Assembly (NCBI RefSeq): GCF_017315725.1
Contig: NZ_JAFLRG010000001.1
Location: 682,001-746,000 of the forward strand
Source: Trinickia acidisoli
GTDB lineage: Bacteria > Pseudomonadota > Gammaproteobacteria > Burkholderiales > Burkholderiaceae
Direction: 5' to 3'
DNA: 64,000 nt
In this document: in pieces, positions 1-7,220 of the stretch
How positions within the stretch are numbered: the first letter of the stretch is position 1
Layout: each line of letters opens with the position of its first letter
Program-made: the position numbers and the translations under genes
Notes under the pieces: generated by a model
The model's database searches: none
What the model saw: only the letters and a program-made list of their open reading frames with translations
What the model was told of the DNA's origin: nothing

Positions 1-270
1 CGCGACGGTGAGACGGCCGTCGAGCGCGGCGAACGATACCCACGCGAACAGCGTTCCCATCGTCCCCGGCATCACGGGCGAGAGCCCGCTGCCGAAGCCC
101 AGCGAAAAGAAATGCAGCGGATGCGAGCGCATGAAGCGCGCGCTCGCGCGGCGCTTGGGCGGCCGGGCGGAGGACGAGGCCGGCGCCGGCGGCGCGGACA
201 CGGAGGGCGCGGCGGCCGAAGCGGGCGGTGTGCCGCCGGGAAGCGTTGGGTCGGTCGGATCAGTTTGCAT
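1..270 (-). CDS. pgpA: Phosphatidylglycerophosphatase A, N-terminal part (cut by window edge)
   Basis: PgpA removes the phosphate from phosphatidylglycerophosphate at the inner membrane to make phosphatidylglycerol. Only the first 90 codons are in the window. They start at the ATG 268–270 and overlap the 3' end of thiL by 11 bp, so the two genes are translationally linked. The first ~45 residues are a low-complexity Pro/Ala/Ser tail, followed by a stretch containing HPLHFFSLGFGSG and SPVMPGTMGT, which match the start of the PgpA domain. The thiL–pgpA order is common in proteobacteria and supports the call. The catalytic part lies outside the window, so activity cannot be judged. Confidence 0.85.
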   Translation of the reverse strand, partial: MQTDPTDPTLPGGTPPASAAAPSVSAPPAPASSSARPPKRRASARFMRSHPLHFFSLGFGSGLSPVMPGTMGTLFAWVSFAALDGRLTVA

Positions 271-1261
271 CGAAATGGTCGAAGCCGTGCAGCGTCAGCG
301 AAAGCGGCGCCTGCGAGGCGTCGTGCCACGCAATCGTCGGCGCCTCGCTTGCATGACGCAGGGCGCTTATTGTACCGATCCGCGTCACGGCGATGTTCGC
401 GCGCTCGCCGGCATCTGCGATCGCTTCGCGTGCGTGCGGTGGGGCCGTGAAGAGGAGCTCGTAATCGTCGCCGCCGGCGAGCGCACAGCGCCGCTGCGTA
501 TCGAGCGGCAGCTTGCGCAGCGCGCTCGATATGGGGACGGTGTCGACGTCGATCGACGCTCGCGCGCGCGAGCGCTCGAGGATGTGGAGCAAGTCGCCCG
601 CCAGCCCGTCGGAGACGTCGAGCGCCGAGTGCGCGAGTCCGCGCAGCGCGAGCCCGAGCGCGATGCGCGGCTCGGGCCGGTCGAGTGCTTGGCGCAACGC
701 GGCGTGCTCGCGTTCATCGAAGAGGCCCTCCGGCCATTCGCCGCGCAAGATGCCGAGCCCGGCTCGCGCGTCGCCGAGCGTGCCCGATACCCAAATGTCG
801 TCGTTCTCGCGCGCGCCGTCGCGACGCAATGCGCCTTGCGCGGGTACGTCGCCGAAGATGGTGACGCACAGATTCAACGGCCCGCGCGTCGTATCGCCCC
901 CGATCAACTGACAATCGAACCGGTTGGCCAGCGCGAACAGGCCTTGTGCGAACGCTTCGAGCCACACCTCGCGTGGCGTTTCGAGCGCGAGCGAGAGCGT
1001 AAACGCCCGCGGCTTCGCACCCATCGCCGCGAGGTCCGACAGGTTGACGGCGAGCGTCTTGTGGCCGAGCGCCTGCGGCTCGGCGCTCGCCAGGAAATGC
1101 CGGCCCTCGACGAGCATGTCTGTCGAAACGGCCAGCAACTCACCCGGTTCGGGGGCGATCAGCGCGCAATCGTCGCCGATGCCTAATTCGGCGCGCTGCG
1201 GGCCGGAGCGCGCGCGCTGAGCGAAGAAGCGTTCGATCAGCGCGAATTCGGAAAGGGACAT
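260..1261 (-). CDS. thiL: Thiamine-monophosphate kinase
   Basis: ThiL phosphorylates thiamine monophosphate with ATP to give thiamine pyrophosphate, the last step of thiamine biosynthesis, in the cytoplasm. The protein has 333 residues, normal for the family. It has the AIRS/PurM-like N-terminal motifs LGIGDDCA and STDMLVEGRHF, the Mg/ATP segment GGDTTRG, and later LDVSDGLAGD and GGDDYELLF, all typical of ThiL. The ATG at 1259–1261 is preferred over a TTG two codons upstream; no good Shine–Dalgarno site is seen for either. It overlaps pgpA downstream. The 188 bp upstream separate it from the divergent maeB. Confidence 0.95.
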   Translation of the reverse strand: MSLSEFALIERFFAQRARSGPQRAELGIGDDCALIAPEPGELLAVSTDMLVEGRHFLASAEPQALGHKTLAVNLSDLAAMGAKPRAFTLSLALETPREVWLEAFAQGLFALANRFDCQLIGGDTTRGPLNLCVTIFGDVPAQGALRRDGARENDDIWVSGTLGDARAGLGILRGEWPEGLFDEREHAALRQALDRPEPRIALGLALRGLAHSALDVSDGLAGDLLHILERSRARASIDVDTVPISSALRKLPLDTQRRCALAGGDDYELLFTAPPHAREAIADAGERANIAVTRIGTISALRHASEAPTIAWHDASQAPLSLTLHGFDHFDAN

Positions 1262-1391
1262 AGGCAAGCGGAGTCAAGGGGACGAGTAAAGGGTGAGCGG
1301 GGTGCGCGGTTGCGTCTACGCGCGGCGCGTTCGCGGCGCGGACGCACCTGGCCGGACGGACAGGGCTGCCGGGACGGGGGGCGAATGGCGC

Positions 1392-1397
1392 TACAAT
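1392..1397 (+). promoter_or_regulatory. Putative -10 element (TACAAT) of maeB
   Basis: TACAAT lies 52 bp before the maeB ATG. The first in-frame ATG of the open frame (1396) sits inside this hexamer, which argues that it is not the start and that translation begins at 1450. No convincing -35 is visible. Confidence 0.45.
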
Positions 1398-1449
1398 GCG
1401 TCGAAACTTTATTCTAATCCGCGTAACAAGACTGGACCTCTCGAACCTC

Positions 1450-3756
1450 ATGTCTACGAATTCCACCACCGCCAAAGCGAAGCTGCGCGAAGCCGCGCTC
1501 GATTATCACGAATTTCCCTCGCCGGGCAAGATCGCCATTGCGCCGACGAAGCAGATGATCAACCAGCGCGATCTCGCGCTTGCGTATTCGCCGGGGGTCG
1601 CGTTCGCCTGTGAGGAAATCGTCGAGAATCCGCTGAACGCGGCGCGCTTCACGGCGCGCAGCAACTTGGTCGGCGTCGTCACGAACGGCACCGCGGTGCT
1701 GGGCCTCGGCAACATCGGCCCGCTCGCGTCGAAGCCCGTGATGGAAGGCAAGGCGGTGCTGTTCAAGAAGTTCGCCGGCATCGACGTGTTCGACATCGAA
1801 TTGAACGAATCCGATCCGCATAAGCTCATCGACGTCATCGCCGCACTCGAGCCCACGTTCGGCGGGATCAATCTCGAAGACATCAAGGCGCCCGATTGCT
1901 TCATCGTCGAGCGCGAGTGCCGCAAGCGGATGAAGATCCCCGTCTTCCACGACGACCAGCACGGTACCGCCATCGTCGTCGCCGCGGCGGTGACGAACGG
2001 CCTGAAGGTCGTCGGCAAGGACATCGCGAAGGTCAAGCTCGTCGCCTCGGGTGCCGGTGCGGCCGCGCTCGCATGTCTGGACCTGCTCGTCGATCTCGGA
2101 CTGCCGCTTGAGAACATCCTCGTCACCGATTTGGCCGGCGTGGTCTACAAAGGCCGCACCGAGTTGATGGACCCGGACAAGGAGCGTTTCGCGCGCGAAA
2201 CGTCGGCGCGCACGCTTGCCGAGGTCATCGAAGGGGCAGACATATTCCTCGGCCTGTCGGCGGCCGGCGTGCTCAAGCCCGAGATGGTCAAGAGCATGGC
2301 CGCAAAGCCGCTGATCCTCGCGCTCGCCAATCCGACGCCCGAGATCCTGCCCGAGCTCGCGCTCGAAGTGCGTCCCGACGCCGTTCTCGCGACGGGACGC
2401 ACCGACTACCCGAATCAGGTCAACAACGTCCTGTGCTTTCCGTTCATCTTCCGCGGCGCACTCGATGCCGGCGCGACGACGGTCACGCGCGAAATGGAAA
2501 TCGCGGCCGTCAACGCGATAGCCGAGTTGGCGCGCCAGGAGCAGAGCGACATCGTCGCCACCGCGTACGGTATCCAGGATCTCTCGTTCGGGCCCGAGTA
2601 TTTGATCCCGAAGCCGTTCGATCCGCGCCTCATCGTCAAGATCGCGCCGGCCGTCGCGCAAGCCGCGATGGATTCGGGCGTGGCGACGCGGCCGATCGAG
2701 GACATGGACGCCTACAAGCAGCACTTGCAGCAGTTCGTCTATCACAGCGGCACGACGATGAAGCCGATCTTCCAGCAGGCGCGCAGCGTCGAGTCCGGCA
2801 AGAAGCGCATCGTCTTCGCCGAGGGCGAAGAAGAGCGCGTGCTGCGGGCCGTGCAGATCGTCGTCGACGAAAAGCTCGCCACGCCGATTTTGATCGGCCG
2901 CCCGGCCGTGATCGAACATCGCATCGAGCGCTACGGCTTGCGCCTGACGCCGGGCGTCGATTTCACGGTCGTCAACACCGAGCACGACGAACGCTTCCGC
3001 GAGTTTTGGCAGGACTACTACCACCTCATGGCGCGCAAGGGCATCAGCCAACAGTTGGCGAGGGTCGAGATGCGCCGGCGCACGACGCTGATCGGCTCGA
3101 TGCTCGTGAAAAAGGGCGAGGCCGACGGCATGATCTGCGGCACGATCTCGACGCCGCACCGCCATCTGCATTTCATCAACCAAGTGATCGGCAAGCGCGA
3201 GGGCTGCAATGTGTTCGGCGCGATGAACGGTCTCGTCCTGCCGGGCCGCCAGATTTTCCTTGTCGATACGCACGTGAACGTCGACCCGACCCCGGCGGAA
3301 TTGGCGGAGATCACGATCATGGCCGCCGAAGAGGTGCGTCGTTTTGGCATCGAGCCGAAGGTTGCGCTCGTCTCGCACTCGAATTTCGGGACGAGCAATG
3401 CGCCGTCTGCGCAAAAGATGCGCGATACGCTCGCGCTGATCAGGGAGCGCGCGCCCGACCTCCAGGTGGACGGTGAAATGCATGGGGACGTTGCGCTCGA
3501 TCCGGCGCTGCGGCGCGAGGTGCTGCCCGAGTCGACGCTCGAGGGCGAGGCGAACTTGCTCGTCCTGCCGAACATCGATGCCGCCAACATCGCGTACAAC
3601 CTGCTCAAGACCGCGGCCGGCAACAACATCGCGATCGGGCCGATCCTGCTCGGCGCTGCCAAGCCCGTGCACGTGCTGACGGAATCGGCGACGGTGCGGC
3701 GCATCGTCAACATGACGGCTCTGCTCGTGGCCGACGTCAGCGCAATCGCGCGCTGA
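1450..3756 (+). CDS. maeB: NADP-dependent malic enzyme with phosphotransacetylase-like C-terminal domain
   Basis: MaeB decarboxylates L-malate to pyruvate with reduction of NADP+, supplying NADPH and pyruvate in the cytoplasm. The 768-residue length is that of the large bacterial type. Residues ~1–430 are the malic enzyme domain (YSPGVAFACEEI near the N-terminus, HDDQHGTA metal-site region, GAGAAALACLDLL in the nucleotide-binding fold). Residues ~440–768 resemble phosphate acetyltransferase, a domain that in this family is usually regulatory rather than catalytic. The start MSTNSTTAKAK at 1450 was chosen because the upstream ATG overlaps the probable -10 box. It is monocistronic and divergent from thiL. 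Confidence 0.95.
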   Translation: MSTNSTTAKAKLREAALDYHEFPSPGKIAIAPTKQMINQRDLALAYSPGVAFACEEIVENPLNAARFTARSNLVGVVTNGTAVLGLGNIGPLASKPVMEGKAVLFKKFAGIDVFDIELNESDPHKLIDVIAALEPTFGGINLEDIKAPDCFIVERECRKRMKIPVFHDDQHGTAIVVAAAVTNGLKVVGKDIAKVKLVASGAGAAALACLDLLVDLGLPLENILVTDLAGVVYKGRTELMDPDKERFARETSARTLAEVIEGADIFLGLSAAGVLKPEMVKSMAAKPLILALANPTPEILPELALEVRPDAVLATGRTDYPNQVNNVLCFPFIFRGALDAGATTVTREMEIAAVNAIAELARQEQSDIVATAYGIQDLSFGPEYLIPKPFDPRLIVKIAPAVAQAAMDSGVATRPIEDMDAYKQHLQQFVYHSGTTMKPIFQQARSVESGKKRIVFAEGEEERVLRAVQIVVDEKLATPILIGRPAVIEHRIERYGLRLTPGVDFTVVNTEHDERFREFWQDYYHLMARKGISQQLARVEMRRRTTLIGSMLVKKGEADGMICGTISTPHRHLHFINQVIGKREGCNVFGAMNGLVLPGRQIFLVDTHVNVDPTPAELAEITIMAAEEVRRFGIEPKVALVSHSNFGTSNAPSAQKMRDTLALIRERAPDLQVDGEMHGDVALDPALRREVLPESTLEGEANLLVLPNIDAANIAYNLLKTAAGNNIAIGPILLGAAKPVHVLTESATVRRIVNMTALLVADVSAIAR

Positions 3757-3800
3757 GGTGTCGCCGCGCAATAAGCCGCGGCCATAGAAAGAAAAAGCGA

Positions 3801-3832
3801 AGAAAAAACGGCGTGCCCATTGCGGGCACGCC
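3801..3832 (-). terminator. Intrinsic terminator oriented for a minus-strand transcript
   Basis: GGCGTGCCC (3810–3818) pairs with GGGCACGCC (3824–3832) around a 5-nt loop. The A-rich flank at 3801–3809 reads as a U-tract only on the minus strand; the plus-strand side is followed by GGGGGCG. No annotated minus-strand gene ends here, so the terminator may belong to an unannotated antisense or small RNA. Confidence 0.55.
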
Positions 3833-3943
3833 GGGGGCGAAAAGAGAGGCTACCGCCCCAAATGCGTGAAACGACGATTTCCGATTGCACGAAGCCGCGG
3901 TGAGGAGGCAAAGACTCACCGCATCGGGCACCGTCGAGCACAA

Positions 3944-3985
3944 TTTTATCTCGGTTGCGATAAATTTTATCCAAAAAAGGATAAA
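3944..3985. promoter_or_regulatory. Array of four alternating TTTATC / GATAAA half-sites
   Basis: In order: TTTTATC (3944–3950), GATAAA (3959–3964), TTTTATCC (3965–3972 region) and GGATAAA (3979–3985). The inner pair forms TTTATCC-N6-GGATAAA and the central pair GATAAATTTTATC. The array lies 138–179 bp before the RNase gene, in unusually AT-rich sequence, and looks like a multi-site operator. The cognate regulator is unknown. Confidence 0.45.
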
Positions 3986-4122
3986 TAGGACTGACGGAAA
4001 TTCCCCGAAATCTCGCTAAACCTTTCATTTTCCACACAAAGATTGCGTCCGGGGGGCGTTAGAGATACCCTTACGCTTTTCGTGGTCGTTCATTTTCGAT
4101 CGAGCAGCAGGAACTCTGGCCG

Positions 4123-4575
4123 ATGACACGCGCGGGAACACGCGAACGAGCGGGGAAGTGGCTTCGTCACGGTGCGCTCGCGGCCTTCGTGGCCGTGGCC
4201 GGCTGGAGCGGTATTGGCTTGCCGGGCGGTTTGTTCGCTGTGCCTGTCGCGTTTGCGCGAGAGGTGCCGCGGTTGCCGGCAGAGAATGCGGGCACGATCG
4301 AGCCGGCGCAGTTGCCGCCCGAAGCGGTCGCCACTTTGAGGTCGATCGCAGCCGGCGGCCCTTATCCGTATGCAAAGGATGGCGTCGTGTTCGGCAATTT
4401 CGAGCGGCTGCTGCCGCCGCATCGGCGCGGTTACTACCATGAGTACACGGTTCCCACGCCGCGAGCGAGAAGTCGCGGCGCGCGCCGCATCGTGTGCGGC
4501 GGCCCTTTGAGGCGGATCGACAACTGCTTCTATTCAGACGACCACTACAACAGTTTTAAACGCATTGTTGAATGA
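4123..4575 (+). CDS. Secreted guanyl-specific ribonuclease (RNase Sa/barnase superfamily)
   Basis: This is a small secreted endoribonuclease of the microbial N1/T1 family, 150 residues. Residues ~1–46 form a signal peptide (basic N-terminus, hydrophobic run, AFA before the mature part). The mature part closely follows Streptomyces RNase Sa: YPYAKDGVVFGN (81–92), GYYHEYTVPTP (103–113) with the likely catalytic Glu107, the RGARRI arginines (118–123), and DDHY with the likely catalytic His141. Cys125 and Cys135 could form a disulfide. The barstar-family gene starts 16 bp downstream, as in a toxin–inhibitor pair. No strong ribosome site is seen before ATG 4123. Confidence 0.85.
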   Translation: MTRAGTRERAGKWLRHGALAAFVAVAGWSGIGLPGGLFAVPVAFAREVPRLPAENAGTIEPAQLPPEAVATLRSIAAGGPYPYAKDGVVFGNFERLLPPHRRGYYHEYTVPTPRARSRGARRIVCGGPLRRIDNCFYSDDHYNSFKRIVE

Positions 4576-4591
4576 CATTGGGATGAACGGC

Positions 4592-5152
4592 ATGAGCGAC
4601 GACGTCTACGCGCACGACACCGCAGTCGCGACGGATCTGTTCGCGGCCGGCGACGGCAATCTTTTTCAGCGTGTCATGCAAATGCGCGTGGCCGAGCAAG
4701 GCCAGAGCGAGCAGGGCGACGCGGCATCCCGGCATTCACCGAGCGAGGAGCCTATGAGCCTTTTCGCGACCGTGCGACCGAACCTTGTCCAGTCGATCAG
4801 GGCGTTTCGCGTGCAGGACCTCGCCGACGAAGCCCAGCGGCTCGGGCAGCACTTTCTCTATGCCTACTGCGGGCAGGCCGCGTCCAAGCAGGAAGTGCTC
4901 GAGACGATCGCCACGTCGTTCCTGTTTCCGAAGCACTTCGGCAAGAACTACGACGCGCTCTACGATTGCTTGACCGATCTCGTGCACAAAGCGGGCGCGC
5001 AGCCGGGCTTCGTCATCGTCCTCGACGGCTTGCCGATCGCGCAGAAGTTCGACAAGGAAGGGCGCGAGACGCTGCTCGACGTGTTTCGCGAAGCCTCCGA
5101 ATTTTGGGCAGAGCGCAAGGTCACCTTCCGCGTCTTCTATTCGTTTGCGTGA
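4592..5152 (+). CDS. Barstar-family ribonuclease inhibitor
   Basis: Cytoplasmic inhibitor that would bind and block the RNase encoded immediately upstream, protecting the cell before export. The C-terminal ~90 residues are the barstar fold, with FPKHFGKNYDALYDCLTDL near the conserved inhibitory helix and a VIVLDGL strand. The N-terminal ~90 residues (DLFAAGDGNLFQRVMQM and a linker) are an extension not found in classical ~90-residue barstars. I chose ATG 4592 because GGGAT lies 7 nt upstream; an ATG at 4583 or a TTG at 4565 overlapping the RNase gene are alternatives. The two genes are probably co-transcribed. Confidence 0.85.
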   Translation: MSDDVYAHDTAVATDLFAAGDGNLFQRVMQMRVAEQGQSEQGDAASRHSPSEEPMSLFATVRPNLVQSIRAFRVQDLADEAQRLGQHFLYAYCGQAASKQEVLETIATSFLFPKHFGKNYDALYDCLTDLVHKAGAQPGFVIVLDGLPIAQKFDKEGRETLLDVFREASEFWAERKVTFRVFYSFA

Positions 5153-5228
5153 CGCTTGCTTGACGTCGGCGCGCGCGTAGCGTCGCGCCGCTTGCGTCGT
5201 TCGCGTCGTTCGCGTTGTTCTCTCAGCC

Positions 5229-5257
5229 AGGCCCGCCGGTGAGCGGGCCTTCGTTTT
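5229..5257 (+). terminator. Rho-independent terminator after the barstar gene
   Basis: AGGCCCGC (5229–5236) pairs with GCGGGCCT (5243–5250), followed by TCGTTTT. It sits between the plus-strand barstar gene and the convergent rsmE. Confidence 0.6.
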
Positions 5258-5269
5258 CATGGCAGTGCC

Positions 5270-6010
5270 TCACCATCCCCCCCAGCGCGCGGCGAGCGCG
5301 GCCAGCACCGCCATGCCCGCCGTTTCGGTGCGCAGCACGCGCGGGCCCAGCGAAAGCGGCGTGAAGCCGTGCGCCACGGCAGCGTCTTCCTCCTCGGGCG
5401 ACAGGCCGCCCTCCGGGCCGATCAACAATGTGACGCCGGCGCTCGGCGGCGTGCCGGGCAGGGTCTCGAACGCGATGCTGGCGCGCGGCGAAAGCATGAG
5501 CCGTAGCGCGCCGGGGTCGCCGGACCTGGGGAGCATCTCGAGCCAATTGTACAAGTCGCATGCCGGATCGACCTCGGGCATGCGGTTGCGTCCGCATTGC
5601 TCGCACGCGGCCCGCACGATGCCTTGCCAGTGCGCATGACGGCGACTCGCACGCTCTGCCGATAGCCGCACGACGCCTCGGGCCGTGGCGAGCGGCGCGA
5701 CGCGCGACACACCGAGCTCGACCGCCTTTTCGATGAGCCAATCCATCTTGTCGCCGCCCGCGATGCCTTGGGCGAGCGTGATCCGATAGGGCGCCTCGAC
5801 TTCGACGGACGCGAACGCGCCGATCTGCGCGAGCGCGTTGCGGCGCCCGACCTCGACGAGCCTGGCCTCGTATTGTCCGCCGCGGCCGTTGAACAGCGTC
5901 AGCGCGTCGCCGGTCGTCAGGCGCAGCACTTGGACGTGGCGGGCAACCTCGTCGGGTAGTGCGACGGCGTCGCCGGATTGGAAGTCGGAGTCGACGAAAA
6001 AGCGAGGCAT
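5270..6010 (-). CDS. rsmE: 16S rRNA (uracil-1498-N3)-methyltransferase
   Basis: RsmE methylates N3 of U1498 in 16S rRNA within the 30S subunit, using S-adenosylmethionine. The protein has 246 residues, the usual size. It starts MPRFFVDSDF, has the RNA-binding PUA-like N-terminal domain with HVQVLRL, and the C-terminal SPOUT/knot methyltransferase signature LLIGPEGGLSPEEE and LGPRVLRTETAG. The ATG at 6008–6010 fits the family; the frame is open further upstream but reads as non-homologous Arg-rich sequence containing a tandem repeat. speE lies upstream on the same strand, about 95 bp away. Confidence 0.95.
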   Translation of the reverse strand: MPRFFVDSDFQSGDAVALPDEVARHVQVLRLTTGDALTLFNGRGGQYEARLVEVGRRNALAQIGAFASVEVEAPYRITLAQGIAGGDKMDWLIEKAVELGVSRVAPLATARGVVRLSAERASRRHAHWQGIVRAACEQCGRNRMPEVDPACDLYNWLEMLPRSGDPGALRLMLSPRASIAFETLPGTPPSAGVTLLIGPEGGLSPEEEDAAVAHGFTPLSLGPRVLRTETAGMAVLAALAARWGGW

Positions 6011-6037
6011 AAAGCGGCGTTCGAAAATGTTCGAAAT

Positions 6038-6064
6038 CGATGAGCGATGAGCGATGAGCGATGA
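6038..6064. repeat. 7-bp tandem repeat (CGATGAG, 3.9 copies)
   Basis: Three full copies of CGATGAG at 6038–6058 and a partial fourth to 6064, between rsmE and speE. It may vary in copy number by slippage. Confidence 0.8.
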
Positions 6065-6104
6065 CGTGCGCAGGCGCCGTGCGGCGCGCGCCCGGCGGCG
6101 CCGG

Positions 6105-6965
6105 CTAGCGCAAACCGGCGCGGACGCTACGCGGCAGCGCAAACAGCGCCGGATGCAGCGCGGCGTCATAGTAGCGCAACGTCTCGATGCGGCGGGCCGC
6201 GAGGCGCGCTTCGATGTCGTGCTTGAACAACGAGGCGGCGTCGAGCGTGTCGCTCGCGAGGGCCATGAGCCAGAGCGAACCGTAGAGCGGCACGAATGCG
6301 GACATCACGTCGACGATGGCGAAGCTCGCGCGCAGGCCCCGCACCAGGGCGGCCGCCCGCTCGAGGTGGAATTGGGCGGAGCCCAGATGCATCGACAGCA
6401 TCGCGCGCGGCGCCAGCACGGTTTTCAGCCGTGCATAGAAGGCGGGAGTGTAGAGCTCCGCGGCGGGCGAGTCGGGCGGCGTCAGGTCGAACACGACGAG
6501 ATCGAAGCGCTCGCTAGCCGTGGCGACGAAGCGCGCGGCGTCGCCGATGACGAGCTGCACGCGCGCGTCGTCGAGCGCGCCGCGGTGCACGTCGGTCAAA
6601 TGCGCGCGCGCCATGCTGACGACGGCCTCGTCGAGCTCGGCGATGACGATCCGTTCGATGCTCGGATGCGCGAGCAGTTGCCGGGCCGCGCCGCCGTCGC
6701 CGCCGCCGAGCACGAGCGCTTTGCTGGGCGCCGGATGCGCGAGCGCGGCCGGATGCACCATGCATTCGTGATAGACGAACTCGTCGCCGACGGAGGTCAT
6801 CGGCCGCGCGTCGAGCGTAAACAGCAGGCCGAGTTGCGGCGTGTCCCATACCTCGATCCGCTGATGGGTCGAATCGACGTGCGCAACGCGGTGCGCGCCG
6901 GGAAAGCCGTAGGCGGCGCCGGGCGCGGGATGAAAGAGGAGCGGCGGATCGGTGCGGGAAAACAC
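6105..6965 (-). CDS. speE: Polyamine aminopropyltransferase (spermidine synthase)
   Basis: SpeE transfers an aminopropyl group from decarboxylated S-adenosylmethionine to putrescine, making spermidine in the cytoplasm. The 286-residue protein has the family signature: LDARPMTSVGDEFVYHE, the nucleotide-binding LVLGGGDGGAARQLL, VIAELDEAVV, and the catalytic-loop FDLTPPDSPA. The start used is GTG at 6963–6965; no Shine–Dalgarno site is visible, so the first ~10 residues are uncertain. No speD neighbour is in the window. Confidence 0.92.
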   Translation of the reverse strand: MFSRTDPPLLFHPAPGAAYGFPGAHRVAHVDSTHQRIEVWDTPQLGLLFTLDARPMTSVGDEFVYHECMVHPAALAHPAPSKALVLGGGDGGAARQLLAHPSIERIVIAELDEAVVSMARAHLTDVHRGALDDARVQLVIGDAARFVATASERFDLVVFDLTPPDSPAAELYTPAFYARLKTVLAPRAMLSMHLGSAQFHLERAAALVRGLRASFAIVDVMSAFVPLYGSLWLMALASDTLDAASLFKHDIEARLAARRIETLRYYDAALHPALFALPRSVRAGLR

Positions 6966-7075
6966 GGGCGGGCGAGCGGTCGCGAGCGAGTCGCAATGAT
7001 CGAATTATAGAGCCGCCGCACGGCCCTTCCGGAAGGCTTGGCCCCGCGCGGGTCGGGGAAGGAGCGGGCACCATC

Positions 7076-7084
7076 TGTTAGAAT
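7076..7084 (+). promoter_or_regulatory. Putative extended -10 promoter element of tkt
   Basis: TG-T-TAGAAT (7076–7084) is an extended -10 motif 137 bp before the tkt ATG. The -35 region is unremarkable, as expected for extended -10 promoters. Confidence 0.45.
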
Positions 7085-7220
7085 AACGCGCTTTGCAGCC
7101 CTGTCCGCTTGCTCTTCCCGCTTCGCGCCGCGGCGGTGCCCCGCCCGCGCGGGCGGTGATCGAACACGAGCAGCGGTCCGCCGCGCGCCACGCTTTCTCG
7201 ACTCGTTCTCCGGACTCGAC

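Larger units (their letters stand above)
3757..4122. other. Gene-free stretch between maeB and the RNase gene
   Basis: No plausible coding region. It holds a hairpin with a T-tract only on the minus strand (3801–3832) and an AT-rich array of TTTATC/GATAAA half-sites (3944–3985). No clear plus-strand terminator for maeB is visible. Confidence 0.6.

Noticed and set aside
1414..3771. 785-codon open frame antisense to the whole of maeB
   Set aside because: High G+C codon usage leaves the antisense frame open. The product is Arg/Asp/His-rich with no recognisable motif, and maeB itself is unmistakable.
4565..4591. TTG start giving a barstar gene that overlaps the RNase gene
   Set aside because: ATG 4592 has a better-placed GGGAT site; the overlap version has no ribosome signal.
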